Below the pieces are notes generated by a model. It did not search any database. It saw nothing but the letters and a program-made list of their open reading frames with translations, and was not told the DNA's origin. This document shows positions 7,566 through 15,389 of a stretch of DNA of 43,708 nucleotides, in pieces. Numbering within the stretch: the first letter of the stretch is position 1; the number at the start of each line of letters is the position of its first letter. This DNA comes from an uncultured Nocardioidaceae bacterium (lineage in GTDB: Bacteria; Actinomycetota; Actinomycetes; Propionibacteriales; Nocardioidaceae). The position numbers were made by a program, and so were the translations under genes. The stretch is taken from contig CADCUK010000108.1 in NCBI GenBank assembly GCA_902805865.1, positions 1 to 43,708 of the forward strand, read 5' to 3'.

Positions 7566-8807
7566 CTAGCGGATCTGCATCCCGGAGATCGTCCGGGCGA
7601 TCACGAGGCGCTGGATCTCCGAGGTGCCCTCGAAGATCGTGTAGATCCTGGCGTCGCGGGCCATCCGCTCGACGGGGTACTCGCGGGTGAAGCCGTTGCC
7701 GCCGAGGATCTGCATCGCGTCACCGGTCACCTTGATCGCGGTCTCACCGGCGAAGAGCTTCGACATCGAGCCCTCGGCCGCCTCGAACTTCTTGCCCTGG
7801 CTGGCCATCCATGCGGCCCGCCACACGAGCAGGCGGGCCGCGTCGATCGAGGTCTTCATGTCGGCCAGCGTGAAGGCGATCGCCTGGTTCTCGATGATCG
7901 GCCGGCCGAACTGGACCCGGTCCTTGGCGTACTCCAGCGCGTAGTCGTAGGCGGCGCGCGCGATGCCGACGGCCTGGGCACCCACGGCCGGGCGGGTGCG
8001 CTCGAACGTCGCCATCGACGGCTGGCTGCGGGTCCCGCCCCCGGTCCCCGAGGAGGAGGCGTCTCGAAGGGCGCGGGCCTTGGCGAGCCGCTCGTCCAGC
8101 TTCTCCTTGCCGCCGAGCAGGCAGCTGCCGGGGATGCGGCAGTCGTCGAGCACGACCTCGGCGGTGTGCGAGGCGCGGATGCCGTGCTTGGCGAACTTCT
8201 GTCCCTGGCTCAGCCCGCGGGTGCCCGACGGGATGACGAAGCTGGCCTGGCCGCGGGCCTTCAGCTCGGGGTCGACGACGGCGGTGATCACATGGATGTC
8301 GGCGATCCCGCCGTTGGTGGCCCAGGTCTTGGTGCCGTTGAGGACCCACTCGTCGCTCGCCTCGTCGTACGTCGCCCGCGTCCGCATCGCCCCCACGTCG
8401 GAGCCGGCGTCCGGCTCGGAGGAGCAGAACGCCGCGATCTTGAGGTCTCCGGGGCTGCCGAACATCTGCGGGACCCACTCGCCGACCTGTGACTCGGTGC
8501 CGGTCGCGGCGACGCTCGCCGCGGCGAGCGTCGTGCCGACGATCGCCAGACCGATGCCGGCGTCGCCCCAGAAGAGCTCCTCCATCGTGATCGGGATGCC
8601 CAGCCCGGTCTCGTCGAAGCTCTGCGTCGCGAAGAAGTCGACCGAGTAGAGGCCGATCTTGGCCGCCTCCTCCAGCACCGGCCAGGGGAACTCCTCCTTC
8701 TCGTCCCACTCCGCAGCCGCGGGACGGACGACGTCCACGGCGAACTGGCGGACCCACTGCTGCAGGTCGAGGTGGTCCTGGCCGAGGTCGAACGAGGGCG
8801 TCGTCAT
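7566..8807 (-). CDS. Acyl-CoA dehydrogenase
   Basis: FAD flavoprotein oxidising an acyl-CoA to the trans-2-enoyl-CoA. 413 residues. The middle domain shows AFCSSEPDAGSDVGAMRT and KTWATNGGIADIHV; the C-terminal domain has YAKDRVQFGRPI, QILGGNGFTREYPVERMARDARI and FEGTSEIQ with the probable catalytic Glu. Oddity: a Ser/Gly/Arg-rich stretch (ASSSGTGGGTRSQPS, about positions 8025-8075) before ATFERTRP is longer than in ordinary family members. Start ATG 8807 is chosen by homology (MTTPSFDLG); no Shine-Dalgarno precedes it, and a TTG at 8828 is possible. Divergent from the SDR gene. Chain-length preference unknown. Confidence 0.92.
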   Translation of the reverse strand: MTTPSFDLGQDHLDLQQWVRQFAVDVVRPAAAEWDEKEEFPWPVLEEAAKIGLYSVDFFATQSFDETGLGIPITMEELFWGDAGIGLAIVGTTLAAASVAATGTESQVGEWVPQMFGSPGDLKIAAFCSSEPDAGSDVGAMRTRATYDEASDEWVLNGTKTWATNGGIADIHVITAVVDPELKARGQASFVIPSGTRGLSQGQKFAKHGIRASHTAEVVLDDCRIPGSCLLGGKEKLDERLAKARALRDASSSGTGGGTRSQPSMATFERTRPAVGAQAVGIARAAYDYALEYAKDRVQFGRPIIENQAIAFTLADMKTSIDAARLLVWRAAWMASQGKKFEAAEGSMSKLFAGETAIKVTGDAMQILGGNGFTREYPVERMARDARIYTIFEGTSEIQRLVIARTISGMQIR

Positions 8808-8856
8808 GATCGCGAAGGGTAGCGGCAACCCGACCCTGGAGGCTGTGCGCGGTCCC

Positions 8857-8881
8857 GTTTCCGTCGGGTGCCGGGGGGTAA
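8857..8881 (+). promoter_or_regulatory. Sigma-B/sigma-F-type stress promoter of the SDR gene
   Basis: GTTT at 8857-8860, a 15-nt spacer, and GGGTAA at 8876-8881. This matches the actinobacterial general-stress promoter pattern GTTT-N15-17-GGGTA. It lies about 40 bp upstream of the SDR start at 8921, which has its own GAGGAG. The downstream product resembles general-stress short-chain dehydrogenases, which supports the call. The sigma factor itself is not in the window. Confidence 0.6.
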
Positions 8882-8920
8882 CCCAGGGGTCATCCCACCC
8901 CGGCTTGAGGAGTCTCGGAC

Positions 8921-9829
8921 ATGGCCAGCGACGGCACGAGCAACGACCCGATCGAGAAGCACCCGCAGCCCGAGACAGAGGGGGAGCGGCTCCCCGGTCC
9001 CGGGAAGTCCGGGTCGCTGACCGACAACATGGGCGACGAGCCGGACCACGGTGAGGAGACCTACCGAGGCACCGGGAAGCTCACGGACATGGTCGCGATC
9101 GTGACCGGTGGGGACTCCGGCATCGGTCGGGCCGTGGCCCTCGCGTTCGCCCGGGAGGGCGCGGACGTGGTGCTGTCCTACCTGGAGGCTGAGGAGGACG
9201 ACGCCCGGCGCACCGGGGAGCTGGTGGAGGAGTCCGGTCGCAAGGCGCTGCGTGTCCCTGGCGACCTGACCTCGGAGGAGGTCTGCCGGCAGCTCGTGGA
9301 CCGCACGGTCTCCGAGCTCGGCCGGATCGACATCCTCGTCAACAACGCGGCCTACCAGATGGCCCAGCCCGGCGGGATCGCCGACATCACCTCCGAGCAG
9401 TTCGACCGGGTGATGAAGACCAACCTCTACGCGATGTTCTGGCTCTCCAAGATGTCCCTGCCGCACATGGGCAAGGGGTCCAGCATCATCAACACCTCGT
9501 CGGTCCAGGCTTCGTCGCCTTCCTCCGAGCTCCTCGACTACGCCACCACCAAGGCCGGCATCGTCAACTTCACCCGTGGCCTGGCCTCGATGGTGGCGGA
9601 GGACGGCATCCGGGTGAACTCGGTGGCACCGGGCCCGATCTGGACGCCCCTCATCCCGGCGACCATGCCGGAGGAGAAGGTCGAGTCGTTCGGGACCCAG
9701 ACGCCGATGGGTCGCGTCGGGCAGCCCGCCGAGCTCGCTCCGGCGTACGTCTTCCTGGCGTCCCAGGAGGCCAGCTACATCACCGGCGAGGTCATCGCGG
9801 TGACCGGTGGCCTGCCGGTCACGATCTGA
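8921..9829 (+). CDS. SDR family oxidoreductase, general stress protein 39/YghA-like
   Basis: 302-residue classical short-chain dehydrogenase with an N-terminal extension of about 55 hydrophilic residues, as in YghA and general stress protein 39. The cofactor motif is TGGDSGIGRA, then NNAAYQ (NNAG-like), the catalytic Ser region INTSSVQA, and YATTK (YxxxK). It ends ITGEVIAVTGG, the standard C-terminal strand. Start ATG at 8921 follows TTGAGGAGTC. Transcription probably starts from the stress-type promoter at 8857-8881. Likely NADP-linked reduction of an aldehyde or ketone under stress; substrate not readable. Confidence 0.92.
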   Translation: MASDGTSNDPIEKHPQPETEGERLPGPGKSGSLTDNMGDEPDHGEETYRGTGKLTDMVAIVTGGDSGIGRAVALAFAREGADVVLSYLEAEEDDARRTGELVEESGRKALRVPGDLTSEEVCRQLVDRTVSELGRIDILVNNAAYQMAQPGGIADITSEQFDRVMKTNLYAMFWLSKMSLPHMGKGSSIINTSSVQASSPSSELLDYATTKAGIVNFTRGLASMVAEDGIRVNSVAPGPIWTPLIPATMPEEKVESFGTQTPMGRVGQPAELAPAYVFLASQEASYITGEVIAVTGGLPVTI

Positions 9830-9907
9830 TCTACCGCCTTAAGGGGACTTCTCGCCGGGAATCCTGGCGCGTACGGTGCTCCTAACTTCTGGGAGAGAGA
9901 GCACACC

Positions 9908-10885
9908 ATGCGCACCAGCTCGACAACACGAATCGGAGCCGCGGCAGCCGCCATCGCGCTCAGCGCGACCGGGTTCACCGCCGCGCCCGCGGGCGCCATG
10001 CAGACGAGCGATGCAGACGCCTGCATCGAGTACCCCGGCACGATCGCGGACGCGCCCAAGGGCAGCATCCCGCGCGACGACCTGCACAAGGTCGGCAAGG
10101 ACCCGCTGCAGCAGTGGATCGCGAAGAACCCCGCCGCAGCGAAGGCAGCCGTCGCGGAGGACGGCACCGTGACGATCCCCGTGGCGTTCCACGTCATCAA
10201 CAAGGGGACGAAGAAGTCGCAGGGCAACCTGACGGACGCACAGGTGCAGAAGCAGATCGACGTCCTGAACGCTGCCTACGAAGGGACCGGCTTCCAGTTC
10301 AAGCTCCAGGCCAAGGAAGGGATCGACCGGACGACCCAGCCGCAGTGGTTCAACCTGATCCCGGCCAACGGCGCCGAGCCGCGCCTCTACCGGGGCAGCG
10401 GCAAGGAGGTGAAGATGAAGAAGGCGCTCCACGAGGGTGACTCGGAGACGCTGAACATCTACACCGCCTCCCTCGGGCAGTTCCTGCTCGGCTGGGCCTA
10501 CTTCCCGTCCGGCTTCGACGGCTCGGACGGTGCACCCCTTCCGCAGTACCTCGACGGTGTCGTCATCGACTACCGCAGCCTCCCGGACGGTGCCTTCACG
10601 AACTACGGCGAGGGCGACACGCTCACCCACGAGGTCGGCCACTGGCTCGGGCTCTACCACACGTTCCAGGGCGGGTGCACCGGCGAGGGCGACCGCGTCG
10701 ACGACACGGCACCCGAGGCGTCGCCCGCCTTCCAGTGCCCGAAGGGGCGGGACACCTGCGAGGGCGGCGGCGTGGACCCGATCCACAACTTCATGGACTA
10801 CACGTACGACAGCTGCATGTTCGAGTTCACCGCCGGCCAGGCGGAACGGATGAGGATGGTCTGGGAGGCCAACCGCGAGCAGTGA
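9908..10885 (+). CDS. Secreted zinc metalloprotease, pappalysin/M43-like
   Basis: 325-residue exported metzincin. The signal peptide runs to about residue 30 (IALSATGFTAAPAGA). The zinc site is HEVGHWLGLYHTF, matching HExxHxxGxxH, and the Met-turn is NFMDYTYDSC. Cys residues in GGCTGEGD, FQCPKGRDTCEGG and YDSCMFEF are positioned for the disulfides of the M43B family. It should cleave proteins outside the cell; the target is unknown. Start ATG at 9908 follows GGGAGAGAGAG. A perfect hairpin follows 6 nt after the stop. Confidence 0.92.
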   Translation: MRTSSTTRIGAAAAAIALSATGFTAAPAGAMQTSDADACIEYPGTIADAPKGSIPRDDLHKVGKDPLQQWIAKNPAAAKAAVAEDGTVTIPVAFHVINKGTKKSQGNLTDAQVQKQIDVLNAAYEGTGFQFKLQAKEGIDRTTQPQWFNLIPANGAEPRLYRGSGKEVKMKKALHEGDSETLNIYTASLGQFLLGWAYFPSGFDGSDGAPLPQYLDGVVIDYRSLPDGAFTNYGEGDTLTHEVGHWLGLYHTFQGGCTGEGDRVDDTAPEASPAFQCPKGRDTCEGGGVDPIHNFMDYTYDSCMFEFTAGQAERMRMVWEANREQ

Positions 10886-10891
10886 CGTGCG

Positions 10892-10920
10892 GGAGCGCCG
10901 GGTGTCCCATCCGGCGCTCC
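10892..10920 (+). terminator. Hairpin terminator after the metalloprotease gene
   Basis: GGAGCGCCGG (10892-10901), a 9-nt loop, and CCGGCGCTCC (10911-10920): a perfect 10-bp GC-rich stem. There is no T-run, as is usual in actinobacteria. It ends 4 nt before the ATG of the 952-residue fusion gene, so it may instead influence initiation of that gene. Confidence 0.65.
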
Positions 10921-10924
10921 GGCC

Positions 10925-13783
10925 ATGCGGTTTGATGGCCAGGTGGACGAACCAGACGGACCGACGGTGGAACCGGATCACTCGCTGCCGGAGGGGCTGG
11001 AACGCTACGACCGGCGGGCGTCCGCGTCGGTCACCGTGCCCACCGGGCCTGCGCGCACCCGCGCGCTGCTGGGAGACCTCTCCCGGCTGCCGGACTGGCT
11101 GACCATGCACGCCGCCTGGCGTGGGCCGGCGCCGTCGGGTGCTGCGACCGGGGTGACGTTCACCGAGCAGGTCACGCTGATGGGCATCCCCGCCGACATC
11201 TCGTGGGAGGTCGTCGAGGCGGGCGAGGAGCGACTCGCGCTCGCCGGCGCCGGGCCGATGGACCTCACCCTCGGCCTGTGGCTGACGGTCCGGGCGGCCG
11301 ACGACGGCTCCGTGGTGACGGTGGACGCCGGAGTCGGCGGCGACCCGGTCCAGGGCCCGCTGGGGGCCACGGTTCTCAAGAGCGTCCACGAGGCGCTCGC
11401 CGAGTCGCTGGCGTCCCTGCGCGAGCTGCTCACCGACGAGGCCGCAGCCGGGGTCGACACGACGACGGCTGCCTCGCCGGTCCGCCACCACGCCTCGGGA
11501 CAGCTCCTCGACAGCCGCACGCCGGTGATCGTCGGTGTCGGCCAGGTCGTGCAGCGGCAGCCGGACCTGGACCGGATGGTGCACCCAGCAGCGCTGGCGG
11601 CGAGGTCGATCCGTCGGGCCGCGGAGGACAGCGGCGCACCGGAGGCGTTGCTGGCGGCAGCCGACCAGGTCTTCGCGGTCGCGTCGGCGTCCTGGACCTA
11701 CCGCGACATGGCCGCGGCGGTCGCTGCCGAGCTGGGCATCGACCCGCAGGCCACCGTCGTGTCCGCACGGTACGGCGGTGACGCCGGCCAGGTCCTCATC
11801 AACGCCGCCGGCCAGGCCGTGGCCGATGGCGAGGCGTCCGTCGTACTCGTGTGCGGCGCCGAGGTGGGCGCCACCCTGGCCGCCGCGCAGAAGGCCGGTC
11901 TCGACCCGCAGTGGCCCGACCAGCCGGCCGACCTGGCCCCGGACCGGGTGGTGGGCAGCGAGCGGGAGGCCAACAACGACGCCGAGACCGCGGCGGGGCT
12001 CAGCGTGCCGGTCTACACCTACGCCCTGATGGAGTCAGCCCTGCGTGGCTCGCTGGGGGAGGACCCCGAGACCCATCGCCGCACGATCACCGAGCTGTGG
12101 GCCGGACTGTCGCGGGTCGCCGCGGACAACGAGCACGCCTGGCGGCCCGAAGCAGTCAGCGCGGAACGGCTGGCCACCCCCGACGAGGACAACCGCATGG
12201 TGTCCTCGCCGTACACCAAGCTGCTCTGCGCCAACCTGCAGGTGGACCTGGCGGCGGGAGTGATCGTCACGAGCGTGGCGGCCGCCGAGGCAGCAGGCGT
12301 CCCCCAGGAGCAGTGGGTGTTCCTTCACGCGGGCGCCGCCGCCTACGACGAGTGGTTCGTCTCCGAGCGCGCCGACCTGGCCGCCTCACCGGCGATCCGC
12401 ACGATCGGCGAGGCTGCGCTCCGGCACGCAGGGGTGACGGTCGAGGACATCGAGCACGTCGACCTGTACTCCTGCTTCCCTGCCGCGGTGCAGATCGCGG
12501 CACGGGAGCTCGGTCTGCCCCTCGACGACCCGGCGCGGCCGCTGTCGGTGACCGGTGGACTGACCTTCGCCGGCGGTCCCGGCAACAACTACGGCACCCA
12601 TGCGGTCGCCTCGCTGGTCGGCCGGCTCCGGGCGGAGCCGACGTCGTACGGGCTGTCCACGTCGCTCGGCTGGTTCGTCACCAAGCACGCGATCGGGATC
12701 TACTCCGCACGGCCACCGAGTCGCTCGTACGCCTCGCTGCACCCCGTCCTCGAACCGGGACCGAAGCGCCCGGTGCTCAACGACTACGCAGGGCCGGGTG
12801 TCGTCGAGGCCTGCACCGTCCAGCACGCGCGGGACGGGCAGCCCGAGGCGGCGATCGTCAGCGTCATCACCCCCGAGGGCGGACGCGTGCTCGTCCGGAC
12901 CGCCGAGAAGGACGTCCTCGACGTCGCGGTCCACGACGACCCGCTGGGGTGGGAGGTCGAGGTCGACTCCGGCTCCCTCACCTTCGCCGGCCGCTCACGT
13001 GTCGCGCTGCCGGCACCGCCGCCGATGACCGTGCTGGTGGAGCGGCGCGGCCCGGTCACGATCATCACGCTGAACCGTCCCGAACGGCGCAACGCGGTGG
13101 ACCTGGCAACGGCGGAGCTCCTGGAACGGGTCGTCGACCACTTCGAGGCAGACCCTGAAGCCAGGGTCGCGGTCATCACCGGCGCCGGCGGTTCGTTCTG
13201 CGCCGGCATGGACCTCAAGGCTGCGGCCGCCGGTGAGTTCGCGATGACCGAGCGGGGTGGGCCGCTGGGGATCACGGCTCGCCCGTTGAGCAAGCCGCTG
13301 ATCGCTGCCGTCGAGGGTCACGCGCTCGCCGGTGGCTGCGAGCTGGCGCTGGTCGCCGACCTGGTCGTCGCAGCGCGCGACTCGCAGTTCGGGCTGCCCG
13401 AGCCCAAGCGGGGACTGGTGGCGGCCGCCGGTGGGGTGCTGCGGTTGTCGCAGCGGCTGCCCCGCAACGTCGCGATGGAGCTGGCGCTGACCGGCAACCC
13501 CATGCCGGCGACGAGGATGGCCGAGCTCGGTCTCGTCAACCGGGTCGCGGAACCCGGTGCGGTGCTCGACGCCGCCCTGGCGCTCGCCGAGGAGATCATG
13601 CTGAACGCGCCGCTGTCGGTCCAGGTCAGCAAGCAGATCATCGAGCAGGCGCCCGACTGGTCGGTCGACGAAGCGTTCGCGCGGCAGAGCGACCTGTCGA
13701 TGACCGCGATCCTGTCCGAGGACGCGGCGGAGGGCGTCGCAGCTTTCGCGGAGAAGCGCAGCCCGGTCTGGAAGGGGCGGTGA
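10925..13783 (+). CDS. Trifunctional fusion: SRPBCC domain / thiolase-like domain / enoyl-CoA hydratase
   Basis: Single 952-residue frame. Residues about 28-172 form an SRPBCC (START-like) lipid-binding fold. Residues about 199-690 are an SCP2-thiolase-like acetyl-CoA acetyltransferase (TPVIVGVGQ, PVYTYALMESALRG, GGLTFAGGPGNNYG, then a C-terminal OB-like part). Residues about 700-952 are a crotonase (ITLNRPERRNAV, GSFCAGMDLKA) with both candidate catalytic Glu, E806 in GGCEL and E826 in LPEPKRG. Where a normal thiolase has its nucleophilic Cys, this has RYGGDAGQ (282-289), so ordinary thiolysis is doubtful; DLYSCF (513-518) takes the place of the later active-site motif. The thiolase-like and hydratase parts suggest successive steps on a CoA ester, perhaps hydration then retro-aldol or thiolytic cleavage; that is inference. 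Codon use and frame are continuous. ATG 10925 is used; GTG 10943 is also possible. Confidence 0.88.
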   Translation: MRFDGQVDEPDGPTVEPDHSLPEGLERYDRRASASVTVPTGPARTRALLGDLSRLPDWLTMHAAWRGPAPSGAATGVTFTEQVTLMGIPADISWEVVEAGEERLALAGAGPMDLTLGLWLTVRAADDGSVVTVDAGVGGDPVQGPLGATVLKSVHEALAESLASLRELLTDEAAAGVDTTTAASPVRHHASGQLLDSRTPVIVGVGQVVQRQPDLDRMVHPAALAARSIRRAAEDSGAPEALLAAADQVFAVASASWTYRDMAAAVAAELGIDPQATVVSARYGGDAGQVLINAAGQAVADGEASVVLVCGAEVGATLAAAQKAGLDPQWPDQPADLAPDRVVGSEREANNDAETAAGLSVPVYTYALMESALRGSLGEDPETHRRTITELWAGLSRVAADNEHAWRPEAVSAERLATPDEDNRMVSSPYTKLLCANLQVDLAAGVIVTSVAAAEAAGVPQEQWVFLHAGAAAYDEWFVSERADLAASPAIRTIGEAALRHAGVTVEDIEHVDLYSCFPAAVQIAARELGLPLDDPARPLSVTGGLTFAGGPGNNYGTHAVASLVGRLRAEPTSYGLSTSLGWFVTKHAIGIYSARPPSRSYASLHPVLEPGPKRPVLNDYAGPGVVEACTVQHARDGQPEAAIVSVITPEGGRVLVRTAEKDVLDVAVHDDPLGWEVEVDSGSLTFAGRSRVALPAPPPMTVLVERRGPVTIITLNRPERRNAVDLATAELLERVVDHFEADPEARVAVITGAGGSFCAGMDLKAAAAGEFAMTERGGPLGITARPLSKPLIAAVEGHALAGGCELALVADLVVAARDSQFGLPEPKRGLVAAAGGVLRLSQRLPRNVAMELALTGNPMPATRMAELGLVNRVAEPGAVLDAALALAEEIMLNAPLSVQVSKQIIEQAPDWSVDEAFARQSDLSMTAILSEDAAEGVAAFAEKRSPVWKGR

Positions 13784-14271
13784 CCCGCCGGGTGACGGCG
13801 CTCGAGTTCACCTCCGAGCTGCGGGCCGAGGCCGACGACGTCTGGGCAGCCGCGACCGACTTCGCGGGGATCAACGACGAGCTCTGGCCGCTCATGAGGA
13901 TGACGGCACCCAAGGACTGGCGGACGCTCTCTGCGGACCGGATCGAGCCGGGACGACGGCTCTTCCGGTCGTGGTTGCTGCTGCTCGGCTTCGTCCCGGT
14001 CGACTACGACGACCTGACGATCACCGAGCTCGGCCCCGGGCGCCGGTTCCAGGAGAGGTCGCGGATGCTGAGCGCGACCGTCTGGGAGCACGAGCGTGTC
14101 GTCGAGCCGGTCGGAGCGGGCACCTGCCGGGTCACCGACCGCGTCAGCTTCAGCCCGCGTACGGCTGTGCACGCGGCCGTGCTGAGCCGGCTCGTGCCGC
14201 GGCTGTTCGACCATCGCCACCACCGGCTGCGCCGACGGTTCGGCGGGGCTAGCCCTCCTCGGAGTCGGTGA
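13780..14271 (+). CDS. SRPBCC family protein
   Basis: 163-residue stand-alone SRPBCC/polyketide-cyclase-like protein: RVTALEFTSELRAEADDVWAAATD opens the fold in the usual way, with a central WEHERVVEP strand and a C-terminal long helix (AAVLSRLVPRLFDHRHHRLRRRF). Such folds bind hydrophobic ligands in a deep pocket. The GTG start at 13780 overlaps the stop of the fusion gene (GTGA), so it is translationally coupled to a protein that already contains an SRPBCC domain. It may deliver or shield a lipid-like substrate of that enzyme. The 3' end overlaps the convergent DUF6328 gene by 23 nt. Confidence 0.8.
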   Translation: MTRRVTALEFTSELRAEADDVWAAATDFAGINDELWPLMRMTAPKDWRTLSADRIEPGRRLFRSWLLLLGFVPVDYDDLTITELGPGRRFQERSRMLSATVWEHERVVEPVGAGTCRVTDRVSFSPRTAVHAAVLSRLVPRLFDHRHHRLRRRFGGASPPRSR

Positions 14272-14758
14272 CCTCGCCGCCGACCCACGGCACGACGAGC
14301 CAGAGCCCGACGAGGACCGCTGCGGTGATCGAGCTCGAGAGGACGGCTCCGGTGCGTCCGACCACGAGGTCGAAGACCACGAACATCACCCCGGTCATCG
14401 TCACCGCCATCATCGTCAGGCCGGCCCGGGCCGCGTAGTTCGCTGCGCTGATCAGCCACTCCTTCTCGGACTGGCCGAAGAGGACCCGGTGGAAGGCCAC
14501 CGGTGCGATGAGCAGCCCCGCTGACAGGATCGCGGAGGAGACGGTGATCAGGTACGCGTTCTTCGTGGTCTGCTCCAGGTCGCCGAAGCGTTGCGAGAAC
14601 GGCACCGTGAGGAGGAAGCCGGTCAGCACCTGCACGCCGGTCTGGGCGACGCGGAGCTCCTGCAGCATCTCGTTCCACTTGCGGGTGGTCCGCTCCTTGC
14701 GGCTCTCCTCGTCGTGGGCAGCGCCTCCCACCGCTCCGTTGCCGACCGCTGACGTCAT
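14249..14758 (-). CDS. DUF6328 family membrane protein
   Basis: 169-residue inner-membrane protein. A hydrophilic N-terminus (about 25 residues, acidic then basic) leads into KWNEMLQELRVAQTGVQVLTG, the diagnostic start of DUF6328, then four hydrophobic spans (about residues 47-65, 78-98, 118-140, 145-163) with APVAFHRVLFG between spans two and three. Function is unknown for the family. Start ATG at 14758 has a strong GGAGGGAGG upstream. It stands alone on this strand. Confidence 0.85.
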   Translation of the reverse strand: MTSAVGNGAVGGAAHDEESRKERTTRKWNEMLQELRVAQTGVQVLTGFLLTVPFSQRFGDLEQTTKNAYLITVSSAILSAGLLIAPVAFHRVLFGQSEKEWLISAANYAARAGLTMMAVTMTGVMFVVFDLVVGRTGAVLSSSITAAVLVGLWLVVPWVGGEVTDSEEG

Positions 14759-14921
14759 GGCCCTCCCTCCGGTTCCCTGAATTGTCGGTCCATCTTGTCC
14801 CGCGCAAACCCGTGAGTCCGCCGAACCGCAGAGTCGGGACCTTCGGACACCGCTGCGCCGTTCCGCTGGCTTGTCGGTGGTGGCAGGATGCCGCAATGGC
14901 CGAGCGGCAGGGAGGGCACGG

Positions 14922-15389
14922 GTGACGGACGGAGTCCCGGCTCTCGGCACCGCAAGCGCCGCTCTCGCCGAGCAGCTGGCGATCACGTGGCACTGTGCTG
15001 CGCTGCTCATCAGCCCTCCGCGCCAACGGTTGCTGTCGCAGCTGGACTCGGTCCACCGCGCGACGCACCTGCTGCCCGACGCGCTCGGCGGGCCGCTGCG
15101 AGCCACCATCGTCCACCTCGAACGCGCCCCGCTCGGGGAGCTGGAGGAGGAGTACCGCAGCACGCTGGACGGCTCCGGTCTGGACCCGGCAGAGATCACC
15201 GGGTTGAGCGAGACGTTGGAGGCGGCGGCGTCCGCCGACGCCGAGGCCGGGCGCGAGCTGGTCTGCGGTGAGCTGCCGAGGCTCGAGAAGCTCCGGTCCC
15301 GGTTGCTCGGCGCGGAGTCGGGCTGGGCCGGAGCGATCACCGCCGTGACCGCGTCACTGACCCAGCTGCCGCTCTCCGACGCACGATGA
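14922..15389 (+). CDS. Hypothetical protein coupled to the amine oxidase gene
   Basis: 155-residue soluble, mostly helical protein that I cannot assign. It contains HCAALLISPPRQRLLSQL, then two long acidic helices with many Glu/Ala/Leu. There is no signal peptide or recognised motif; its two Cys are isolated. Start is GTG at 14922 because GGGAGG lies just upstream (14910-14915); the frame is open further upstream to 14871 but lacks a Shine-Dalgarno. Its last codons overlap the ATG of the flavin oxidase gene (ATGA), so the pair is translationally coupled and the protein may be an accessory factor of that enzyme. Confidence 0.7.
   Translation: MTDGVPALGTASAALAEQLAITWHCAALLISPPRQRLLSQLDSVHRATHLLPDALGGPLRATIVHLERAPLGELEEEYRSTLDGSGLDPAEITGLSETLEAAASADAEAGRELVCGELPRLEKLRSRLLGAESGWAGAITAVTASLTQLPLSDAR

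Noticed and set aside
14759-14921. GGTT..GGGTTT on the minus strand as a stress promoter for the DUF6328 gene
   Set aside because: The spacer is several bases too short for the sigma-B/F form.
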